Origin: Flaveria trinervia
Taxonomy: Eukaryota; Streptophyta; Magnoliopsida; Asterales; Asteraceae
NCBI GenBank assembly: GCA_025506515.1
Contig: CM046443.1
Location: 25,472,560-25,536,559, forward strand
Length of the DNA: 64,000 nt
Direction of reading: 5' to 3'
Shown here: positions 1 through 8,385 of the stretch, in pieces
How the letters are laid out: each line of letters begins with the position of its first letter
Position numbering within the stretch: position 1 is the stretch's first letter
Translations under genes and position numbers: made by a program
Notes under the pieces: generated by a model
Database searches by the model: none
Told to the model about the DNA's origin: nothing
Seen by the model: only the letters and a program-made list of their open reading frames with translations

Positions 1-669
1 CCAACGACACCGCATCTTGGCTCTCCTTAGGTAGAGAGGGCAGCTTCTCATCAATGATCATTTGGAGAAACCTAGGGTACATGCAAAAACCCTCTTTAGC
101 CTCCAGATTCTCTCTACCAGATAAGAGAATATCATGCTCAAGAAGCTAAAATGGTGGTTCAGAACCAGTGGCACGTAGGCATTTTGAATCTAGCCTGAAA
201 GATCATCAAACCCACCCCTTCTCGAAGCCAAGCACTTTAGGATGGCATGTGCTAAGTACTTGTACCGGGGACACAGGTTGCTCTTGTTCAGCACACCTGC
301 ATTAATATCCCCAGCGTACTTCATCCTTAAGAAGCACCCTCTCATAGTCAGCGGGTGAAGTCTAGTAGGGTGATCAGCATCGTCACCCAAGGCAAGTACA
401 CATCGAATATCCTCAGCTGTGACCTTGATCGCCTGACCAAAATAACTACTAGTGATGCTGTAAGGCTCGTGTGTACAGTCAACTGATGCCCCCTCCCAAA
501 AGGCCTGCCGGATAGACCTATAGGGAGTGCATGTTGTGGATATAGCCCTGTAGATCCTGGATCTCATAAGGAATGTGATAATCCCTGCAAACTCGGTGCC
601 ATTCCGAGTAGTGGCATCTAAATGAGCACATATGTTGTGCTTGGGGTTGATGGACCACCTGTCAGCCAT
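1..669 (-). pseudogene. minus-strand post-pol-type ORF, 5' part (T0), cut by window edge
   Basis: The best-preserved N-terminal half of the minus ORF: an open stretch from ATG at 669 to a TAG at 190, about 159 codons. The ATG lies just after a plausible splice acceptor (TTGTATTACAG on the minus strand), so an upstream exon is possible. Beyond the TAG, coding-like sequence continues with frame breaks to a segment with MYPRFLQMII. The plus-strand post-pol ORF has a similar ILYPRFIMAII at a matching place, and both start with a short basic N-terminus followed by a predicted helical domain, so I infer distant relationship. No catalytic motif is visible. Function unknown; probably an accessory ORF of a SIRE-like copia element. 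Not expected to make a full protein as written. Confidence 0.6.
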
Positions 670-689
670 AGATCTGTAATACAAGACAC

Positions 690-1900
690 ATAGACATTAG
701 ATCACCACCTATCAAAAATCAATTCTAATTAGCTTGGTTGAATTCAGTCTGGTTCAATCATGCGATTGAACCATGCGACTGTGTTCAGTCGGTTGACCTG
801 GCATGTGACTGGGTTCAATCGGGTGACTGAGCAGGCGACTGAGTTCAATCGGGTGACTGAGCCTGCGATTGGTTCAATCGGCCGACTGAGCCTGCGATTG
901 GTTCAATCGGCCGACTGAGCTCATTCGTATTATCCATTCAATCGATTGAGTCATTCGACCAGCTCAATCGCGTGATTGTTGTTCATCCTGGTGTCCAGTT
1001 GCATGACCCACTGTTTGGTCAACTGATATACGAATTTGAACCAAATCTTGAAATTAGACGTCGTGTATTGGTTCCTTAGACTCGCAATCATTATACTAAT
1101 AACCTAATAGCCTTGGTTTTAACATTTTGCATAGTTTAGTTAGGTTATTAGTCAACTTTTAGTGTCGGTTCTTGTAAAGGCCGAGAATTACAAATTAGGG
1201 CTCAAATCAAATCAACTTCGGTTACACAACACCGCATTGTACCTGTATAACAAGTAGAACTCGTTAGAATGTCGAAATTAGGAGTGAAAATCGGTCAGTG
1301 AAAATTTTGGCAGAGTAACGGTACAGTGTGCGATTTTAAGGCGATTAGGGGGTGATGAGGTTATGCGATCGACTATGGACCTATTTATGCTGAATCTGGT
1401 TTCAATTGGCCGACTGGACCCATTCGCTCTGTTCATTCGGGCGATTGGACCTCAGTCATGCGATTGGTTCAGTCAATCACATTCAGTCGGCCGACTGGAT
1501 TTCAGTCGGGCGACTGACTCATTCGCACAGCTCCATTCGGTCGACTGGCTCAATCTGATAAGCCATTCGGGTGAATGGTTCATACTCATGTGCCATTCGG
1601 CTGTCTAGTGCATGAGTATGGTCCATTCGTATGGTTGGACTCATGGTCCAGTCGTGCGATTGGATCATACTCATGATTTTGACTTTATGACCATTCCACA
1701 CTAAAACCCTATTAACCTTTGATTAGACATTTTAAGCACTCGATCATCTTAGACATGACCATTTTAACCTGGAAAACTTTTGATCACCTCAGACATGATC
1801 CTTCTAAAAACACTTTGTCACCTCAGACGTGATTGATTTTACATTTGAAAACACGTGTGGTCACCTCAGACGTGACCCTTTTAGGTGATTAAATCCCCTA
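690..1900. repeat. palindrome-rich divergent intergenic region (T0)
   Basis: No coding sequence is supported. Two blocks (about 755-1000 and 1399-1680) consist of degenerate copies of a motif near CAGTCGGNCGACTG or CAATCGGNCGACTG, each close to its own reverse complement; 1484-1497 is a perfect 14-bp palindrome, CAGTCGGCCGACTG. Between the blocks is a 13-bp inverted repeat (ACTAATAACCTAA at 1095-1107, complement at 1140-1152, 32-base loop). At 1743-1885 a TCACCTCAGACRTGA-like element occurs four times at 35-45 bp spacing. The region lies between the start of the minus ORF and the plus-strand genes, so it may hold both promoters or an old LTR. Confidence 0.75.
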
Positions 1901-2272
1901 TAGAAATCCATGGCGTAGTCCATATTTAACAAACTGAATTGACGAAATTTAAACAAAATAAAAGACTTAAAACAGAAATACAAAACTAAAACTTGTTTTT
2001 GAGGTTTTGTGAGGTGTAAATCCTAAGATAGAAATCTAATGAATTCGGTTCCTGAAAAGGCAGCTTCAATTCATTTTGACCATAGATGAACCAATTCAGT
2101 TTGGAATCATACAGGAATTTCAAATCATTCGGTACATTTTATCAAAAACCATTTGATGCTCGATTCTTGTTTTTCATCTAGAGTCGTCAGCAAGTTCAGG
2201 AAATCATACTAGTACTGTTAGATCCCCACATTGATTTGGACTTTCAAGAATTGTAGCCACGATGATTGTCAG
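1901..2272. other. AT-rich spacer, no feature seen
   Basis: AT-rich DNA without a supported ORF. It ends in a possible splice acceptor (ATTGTCAG at 2265-2272) that precedes the gene fragment. Equivalent spacers occur at about 34501-34887, 43251-43632 and 52008-52379. In T1 the acceptor CAG is lost through a two-base deletion. Confidence 0.5.
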
Positions 2273-2748
2273 TATACTGGTCCTCTTAAATCCATACACA
2301 GACTTTTGACGCAGATTGGTGATAGTTTAAGGTTTGATTATTTCAACAAGCATTTGTGGATCCCACACTTATATGGTAATCAACATTCCTCAGGAGATTT
2401 TTGAGCGGTCTCAGGGTAGTTTTCAAGAAGAAACTATTCTTAGAACTTTCAAAGAGAAGCCAAACCTCAGGTCAGTGCCACCGCACAGCAGAGAGGCACA
2501 TAACCTATCTTCTTGTTGAGCAAGTTTAATCTTTTTGCATATATCTCACCAACAACATAGGTTATTAGTTTGATTGCTTTTTTTTTTTCCATGTGCTTTT
2601 GCTCATATTTTGTCATACGCACACATTTGTGGCGTTTATTCTGCTCGTCACCCCTAATTGGAATTTTGTTGATTGTGTTAACCAGGGATAAGATGATAAC
2701 CCACAACATTGTTGAACAACTTAGTTTGTTCTTGAGATCACCAATAAG
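2273..2748 (+). pseudogene. spliced-looking gene fragment, two exons (T0)
   Basis: Exon-like 2273-2470 ends CCTCAG before GTCAGT. A T-rich 215-bp intron-like stretch ends TTAACCAG at 2685. Exon-like 2686-2748 ends AATAAG before GT. Joining the exons keeps one frame (codon AG/G, residues ...NLR then DKMITHNIV...), which is hard to get by chance. A one-base change near 2370 breaks the frame in this copy. I do not recognise the protein; the peptides look like ordinary globular sequence (GDSLRFDYFNKHLW, EEIFERSQ-like, VEQLSLFLRSP). A further possible acceptor (TATTGCTCAG, about 2876) would add a short last exon with a stop. Probably a captured or stranded host-gene fragment. Confidence 0.5.
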
Positions 2749-3150
2749 GTCTAATCATCTATTGTGTTGAATCTACCGACATATCATCTATGGTCTAGCA
2801 ACTTCTAGGTCTACTTTCTTTGTGTTACCTTAGTAGTAGCTAGTTTATTATCATTTTTCCTTTTATATTGCTCAGACTACACAGACTTATAATTTAAACT
2901 TCACATCTTATTCAATGTAAACTTTTAAAGTCCCAATTGATTTGTTCCTGTGTACTATCATTTTCCAAAGTCATTGAATCGGTATCACAGATACGATCTA
3001 GTTTCTATCAGCTAGCCTCTCCTCCTCCCTCGTTTTTTTATTTATTATAATGTTACTAACTAAACCTATTCTCCCCCTAAAATTCTAAAATCGTAACCAA
3101 TTTTCGCTTTTTAGGATTTTAATAGGCGACAAAAAAACACCATTTAATTA
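2749..3150. other. AT-rich flank with a minus-strand polypurine tract
   Basis: No ORF is supported. At 3070-3084 the plus strand reads TCTCCCCCTAAAATT, which on the minus strand is an AGGGGGAGA polypurine tract of the kind found near the 3' end of copia elements. It could be the continuation of the minus-strand copia whose pol ends at 13913 on the other side of the inserted composite element. The last bases, AATAG, are the left target duplication. Equivalents lie at 35365-35771, 44108-44511 and 52856-53257. Confidence 0.4.
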
Positions 3151-3155
3151 AATAG

Positions 3156-3385
3156 TGTTGGACCAAAAGAACCAATGAGCCGGATCAGAAAAACCTTAAG
3201 TCCCACAGATGTCACAACAACTGCTGAAGTCCACAACAGCTGAAGACAAAGTCTGAAGACACAAGTACTGAAGACAAAGTCTGAAGACAAGTGCTGAAGA
3301 CAAAGTCTGAAGACAAGTGCTGAAGACAAAGTCTGAAGACACAAGTACTGAAGACAAAGTCTGAAGACAAGTGCTGAAGACAAAG
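3156..3385 (+). repeat. LTR 5' fragment upstream of the plus ORF (T0)
   Basis: Starts TGTTGGACCAAAAGAACC like the full LTR, includes about 12 of the 13-bp minisatellite units, then jumps at ACAAAG to non-LTR sequence. This downstream sequence has a TATA-like TTTAAATA near 3440 and leads to the ATG at 3527. The LTR TATA, R and U5 are missing. Confidence 0.85.
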
Positions 3386-3526
3386 TTTCAACAACTGATG
3401 ACTAACACCAAAACCTTCAGTCGTTTTCTAACCCTACCCTTTAAATACCTTATCCCACTTCAGAGTTTTTACTTTATTCTCTTCTCAAACCTAACGTTCA
3501 AAAAACTCTGTAACCTCTCTTCATCA

Positions 3527-6500
3527 ATGGCGACCATGCAACTAAAACCTCGACACAACTGTGTCGCACATCTCACAAAATCGCCATACTGGACCAAGTT
3601 TCACAACGCCATTGATTTAATGGTTCAGTCACCTTACAAAACGGCTTTTCTGTTAAATCCCACCATATATGCTGAATCTCTTACCAATTCTGGACAAACG
3701 TCACTCTTGTCTTTGAGGAGAATGACACAGAGTCTCTTCATCGTTTGTCCATCGTCAAAAAGTGGTCATTACTCCAGACATTCTTCGCCAAACCCTCAAT
3801 CTGGATGATGCCACTTTCCAACTGGTTATCCAAAGGGCACAATCGATCAATCATTTGCCCAGCATGGATACCAGGGTGACCTGAGTGCATCTACAATATT
3901 GAAGAAACATTTCCAGGATGCCGAACGTCTCATCTTTCACCTGGTAAATGTCTGCCTTGCCCCCAAGACTTCATCATGGGATCAAATGTCCACACGGTGG
4001 CAACAGGTAATGTACTCCATCCTTGAGCAACAACCTTTAAATTTTTCTGAAATACTATTTTTAGAGCTCAAGGATATGGCCCAAAAACAACTTGCTAACC
4101 GTTGGATATTATATCCTCGGTTCATAATGGCCATAATTGAAAACCAGCTTCAAGCTGAGGGACTTGTTGGCCTGGGAGTCCCTGCTACGGCTGTATTGCC
4201 TGAAGTATACTCCCGGCACAACTCTGACCAATCACTAAAAATGGCTGCCAAGCTGCGCAAACCCACGCAGCTGGAACCCACAGCCACTACCTCCAAATCC
4301 AAGTCCCCACCAAACCCACTAAAAAGAAGACAAAAAAGGCTACTCAGGGAAATGAGTCCCCTGAGGATGCCCCTGCAACACAAACGCAGGCTATATCCAC
4401 TGGTTATAACCCCCTAGTGGATACAAGGACTTCACCAGCCACAGCCGCTCAGGATTCCTCTCGAAAGGAGCCTGCAGCAACCAAAGAAGGGGTACCCACT
4501 AATCTGGGATCTTCCTCATTTGAGGAGATTGCCATTGAAGAGCACCATTCTCCCCAGGTGCATACTGATTTTATCCCATCTCCCACTGCAACCGCCCCAC
4601 AAAGTCCTACTCTCATTATTGCAAACGTGCTGACTTAGCTGCATGCCTCTCCTCCTCCCCAACAAACCCACCAAAGGGGAAAACCACAGCAATTGAGGAT
4701 GAGGATCAACATGCTTCTGACAGCCCACAACACAAGGGTTAACTGTTCTATCTCCTGGTGTGGATATGGAGACCAGAACATCTGGGGAGGCGGCCACCTC
4801 TTCTGAATCAGCACATGATCAGACTGAGGCTGGTAACATAGCTCAGACCTCACCAGAGGCAACAGCTGATGAAGGACATTGTCCTGGGGCTGGAAGTCCC
4901 CAGTTCCAAGAAAAAGGGGCACATGCTAAAACTGTCTACACCCAGTGCATGTACATCCTGCCACAAGCTGGAGGTCAGGTGATTCAGCATCTGCTTATGA
5001 TGACCTGGGCTTCTTTTATGATGTTATTGGCCCAGAACACAATTCTTGAGGAAGAAGTCAGTAGACTACAAAGACTACTTGACCAATTCTCTCACACAGC
5101 AAGTCCATCTGCCACCAACATAAACCCACAGATGGCACCTTCACCTGAAGGTCTCCACACACTCAGCCACTCAAAACTTCCAAGCCACCAACCTCTATTT
5201 TTGGCACTGCTTCTTAGGGACAGAACCCCTCTGAGCAAATAACTGCTATCTTTCAGCAATCCCTACCTCTCATCACCCCAATGATCACAGACATTGTGAT
5301 CAAAACCATGGATGAGAGGCTTCCCTCGATCATACAACCCCTGGTGGAGGAGATTGTGAGCACAAGGCTTTCTGCTACTCAAACCCTTGCAACCAATGCA
5401 ACCAAAAAGGGGGAGAGTCAGTCAGTGAAAGCAAAGAGGAAGAGCATAGAGGGGAAGAAAGAAAAGGAGACTGAGAAGGAAGAGGAGTTTGTGAAGGGAG
5501 CTGACATTGATCAAGTGGGTGAAAGTCACAAAGACTTTCATGTCACATATAAGAAGAGGAAGGTTGAAGGAAAAGAAAAAGAGCTCGAACACGATGAGAT
5601 GATCAAAATGGCGGATGCTACACACAGTAAATCAATGGACTCCATTATTGATCAACTGTATAGACAGGGGTTCGATACTGCACAGCTTGACTCAGAGATT
5701 AGGAGACTTGAAGTTGAAGAAATTAACTCAAGATGGGGAAGTTATGATGCATTAGAAAGAGAAAGACTAGAGATCATGATCAGATTCATTGCAAAGTACC
5801 TTGGGAGATCATTGATCGAGATTAAGTCCTGGAACAGGGACAGTATCTTGGCAATAACCACCAAGATCTGTTCGTCCGAAGCATACACTAAGGGATTGGT
5901 GATTGAAGCACTAAATGAGGCAGGTGCTAGGAACAGAAAGGAAGTAGCAAATCACTCAAAAGCCTCACTCACTACAAGAATGCTAGAACAACCTGCAAAA
6001 CCTCCCACTTCAAAATCACCACTACCACAACCCACCAAACCAACTCCTTTACCCTCAAAACCAACAGCCGATGATGCACCCAAGAAGAAGAAGAGAAGGG
6101 TGTTGAGGCTAGAAGAAGAAGAAGAAGAGGATGATGAGGAAGAAGATAGGCTGCCTCTTTCCGCAGTCCTAACTTTGCCTAAAGCCAACCTATGCCCATC
6201 ACTCCCACCTCACAGATGGAAGCTGTGAGAGTAAAGATAGAAGAAGAACAACAGCAAAAGCTTCATGATGATGAGATGCTGAAAAGCATAGACAAAACTT
6301 ATGCTGCTTCTTCATCAATAATCAGTATGAAGAAAGAAGCTCTGAGATTGTACACCCTTGCTAACACATTTCAATATCAAAAGGAAAAGGTGAGATATGG
6401 CCTGATCCTAGGGTGGCTCACAGAATTGTGAAGAAAGACATTCCTTCGAGATACAAGGGCCAAGTAAAAAGGATCGTAGATGAAGAGATCACAGTGGTCC

Positions 6501-6856
6501 TTGTAGTATCACCCTGGGAAATTGTAGAAGATTTCAAGAAGGCCTATGAAACTAACAGCCACCCCAAAAGATGTTAGAGAACAGAGTAATTAAAACGGGT
6601 TAGTCTACAAGAGGCTTGAGAACTTCAAACAAAATGAGCTCAGTCTGTTACTTGAAGGGACTCACCCAGATGAGTTTGCATACAGACAGATCACAACAGT
6701 TGAGCTCAAAAATGGCAAACAGGCTAAGTACATTTCAGAGCTGTATGGGTGTGAAGATTGTTTGATGGTGGAGCTGAAAATCTTACCATGGAAGAACAAA
6801 TTATGTTTCTCAGAGCATACACCAGAGAATCCTACAGGCTTATACATGGAAAGTAG
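3527..6856 (+). pseudogene. post-pol accessory ORF, long plus-strand copy (T0)
   Basis: About 1,110 codons of coding-like sequence, broken by frameshifts (near 3690, 3810, 6190, 6400, 6565, 6765) and TAG stops. N-terminal domain (about residues 1-230) contains NPTIYAESL and ILYPRFIMAII. Then come a long P/S/T/K-rich disordered linker, a second region beginning MITDIVIKTMDERLP (5281) with K/E-rich coiled coil and basic clusters, an alpha-helical stretch around RFIAKYLGRSLIEIKSW, an NLS-like PKKKKRRV followed by a run of E and D (about 6080-6150), and a conserved C-terminal domain. The start is ATG 3527, since upstream in-frame codons come from the LTR fragment. Family knowledge: copia elements of the SIRE/Maximus type carry an extra ORF here, often called env-like, without proven function. 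Confidence 0.7.
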
Positions 6857-7072
6857 ATTTCATGGATAGGACCACAACCCTGTGTCCAGTTCCCCAATGT
6901 CAGGGCTCTATCCATACTATGCCAACCAAATTTCAGAAATCTATTCCCAGGCCAGTGCTTAATTGGGTCATCTTCTTAGCTGATCAAGAAGGAAAAAGAC
7001 CAATCTTATTGCCAACAATAAGTGGGACCTCAATAAAGTTAAGGTTTTGGCTGCATTGGTTCAGGGGGAGTT
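6857..7072 (+). other. conserved post-stop segment and polypurine tract (T0)
   Basis: After the TAG, 216 bases lead to AGGGGGAG (7063-7070) and the LTR. Translated, this segment keeps RPVLNWVIF and DQEGKRPI. The minus-strand relative at 20430-20643 keeps RPELTWVIF and DQEGKRPI although its DNA differs. It may be a former C-terminal extension of the accessory ORF. Other copies: 12564-12779, 39479-39695, 48223-48437, 56964-57179, 62675-62890. Confidence 0.6.
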
Positions 7073-7149
7073 TGTTGGACCAAAAGAACCAATGAGCCGG
7101 ATCAGAAAAACCTTAAGTCCCACAGACGTCACAACAACTGCTGAAGTCC

Positions 7150-7640
7150 ACAACAGCTGAAGACAAAGTCTGAAGACACAAGTACTGAAGACAATGTCTG
7201 AAGACAAGTGCTGAAGACAAAGTCTGAAGACAAGTGCTGAAGACAAAGTCTAAAGACAAGTGCTGAAGAGAAAGTCTGAAGACACAAGTACTCAAGACAA
7301 AGTCTAAAGACAAGTGCTGAAGACAAAGTCTGAAGACAAGTGTTGAAGACAAAGTCTGAAGACAAGTGCTGAAGACAAAGTCTGAAGACACAAGTGCTGA
7401 AGACAAAGTCTGAAGACAAGTGCTGAAGACAAAGTCTGAGGACACAAGTGCTGAAGAGAAAGTCTAAAGACAAGTGCTGAAGACAAAGTCTGAAGACACA
7501 AGTGCTGAAGACAAAGTCTGAAGACACAAGTGCTGAAGACAAAGTCTGAAGACAAGTACTGAAGACAAAGTCTGAAGACAAGTGCTGAAGACAAAGTCTG
7601 AAGACAAGTGCTGAAGACAAAGTCTGAAGACAAGTGCTGA
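7150..7640 (+). repeat. 13-bp GAAGAC minisatellite in LTR1
   Basis: Alternating CTGAAGACAAAGT and CTGAAGACAAGTG units with a 15-bp variant CTGAAGACACAAGTG. By length there are about 37 units. Every unit contains GAAGAC. The array lies in U3, about 300 bp upstream of the TATA box. The long minus-strand ORFs it creates are artefacts of the repeat. Confidence 0.95.
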
Positions 7641-7745
7641 AAACCAAGTATCAATCGTTGTCACAACAGCTGAAGAGGTCTTCTTCAGTAGTTGTGATGG
7701 TTTTCTTTCAGTAGTTTTATGTTTTTCTTTTCAGTAGTTTTGTAA

Positions 7746-7775
7746 AACGACTGAAGAGCTTGTTCTTCAGTCGTT
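7746..7775 (+). promoter_or_regulatory. 12-bp perfect hairpin in LTR1 U3
   Basis: AACGACTGAAGA, loop GCTTGT, then TCTTCAGTCGTT. It lies about 160 bp upstream of the TATA box. The same arms and loop occur in the diverged minus-strand LTR at 19877-19906. LTR2 has one mismatch (CTGGAGA). Confidence 0.7.
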
Positions 7776-7935
7776 GTAGTTTCAGTAGTTTCGTATCAGT
7801 AGTTTTATGTTTTACTTAGCACTCTGACATGTTCTCAGTAGTTGTGAACATTTCAGTAGTTTGTTAAGTTTTAGTTATTTTTGTAATAAATCTGCCAGAT
7901 GTCACTATCCCGTGATATCAGCAGTGATTGCACTC

Positions 7936-7942
7936 TATATAA
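7936..7942 (+). promoter_or_regulatory. TATA box of LTR1
   Basis: CTCTATATAAGG is a strong plant-type TATA box in the expected place for the U3/R border. Equivalents: 13620-13626 in LTR2, 58047-58053 and 63731-63737 in the right copies, and 19706-19713 in the minus-strand LTR. Confidence 0.7.
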
Positions 7943-8157
7943 GGTGTCAACCTAATTGTAATTGGTGAATGATTGAGCAAAAACATTTGATATTATTGAA
8001 ACATTCCTTTTCACATAAATATATTCTCTCGTTACAACCGTATTTGTTCTTAATGCATACGATTATCAAATTCTTGCTATAATTTGTCTAATTTTTGATC
8101 TTATTCCGCTGCGTTACACTCTAATCCATCAAACTTGAGATCACTGATTCTGTCAAA

Positions 8158-8170
8158 TGGTGTCAGAGCC
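8158..8170 (+). promoter_or_regulatory. primer-binding site (initiator Met tRNA type)
   Basis: TGGTGTCAGAGCC starts two bases after the LTR end. The usual copia site complementary to the 3' end of initiator Met tRNA is TGGTATCAGAGCC, so there is one mismatch. The leader 8171-8385 has no ORF. Confidence 0.85.
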
Positions 8171-8385
8171 TGGATCATCATTGATCGATCTAATAATTGA
8201 TCATTGAAACTGCTATCCAAGGTCCAAGTTTGATTGAATAAGCATTTTTGCAAGAAACGGTTATAGATTTGAATTTTCTGTGTTTTGGTCATTCATCCTG
8301 AGATTTATTCTTGGTTTTCATTGAGTCTGTTGTGGTCTGTGTAAAATCTTTTAAAAGCTTGAATTAAATTGTATTTGGACCTAAA

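Larger units (their letters stand above)
1..7250. repeat. 8.7-kb tandem unit, partial copy T0
   Basis: The window opens inside the minus-strand ORF of a unit otherwise identical to T3. The unit's first 1.5 kb (equivalent of 48623-50107) lies outside the window. Confidence 0.9.
7073..8155 (+). repeat. copia LTR, middle (LTR1, left copy)
   Basis: 1083 bp, starting TGTTGGACC directly after a polypurine tract and ending TGTCA two bases before the PBS. It therefore serves as 3' LTR to the element on its left and 5' LTR to the one on its right. Contents: minisatellite 7150-7640, a 12-bp hairpin at 7746-7775, TATA box TATATAA at 7936-7942 (U3 end), and an AT-rich R/U5 ending GATCACTGATTCTGTCA. It differs from LTR2 (12780-13841) by substitutions and minisatellite composition, so the two are not fresh products of one insertion. 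Confidence 0.88.

Noticed and set aside
1363..1608. 81-codon ORF kept in four copies (also 33978, 42724, 51470)
   Set aside because: It lies in the palindrome array, its conservation is explained by recent duplication, and the opposite strand is also open. No protein-like features.
5952..6188. Serine-run ORF on the minus strand (and equivalents)
   Set aside because: Complement of the GAA/GAT acidic tract of the plus-strand ORF.
7150..7640. Possible CRISPR array
   Set aside because: Units are adjacent 13-bp repeats without unique spacers, in a plant LTR.
7113..7654. Several overlapping minus-strand ORFs of 110-172 codons with repeated LSSALVFRLCLQHL
   Set aside because: They are translations of the 13-bp GAAGAC minisatellite, open in several frames at once with no start context. 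The same applies at 12820-13345, 57220-57774, 62931-63456 and the short arrays.
8158..8175. tRNA gene fragment
   Set aside because: Only the short complement of the initiator Met tRNA end is present; it is a primer-binding site next to an LTR.
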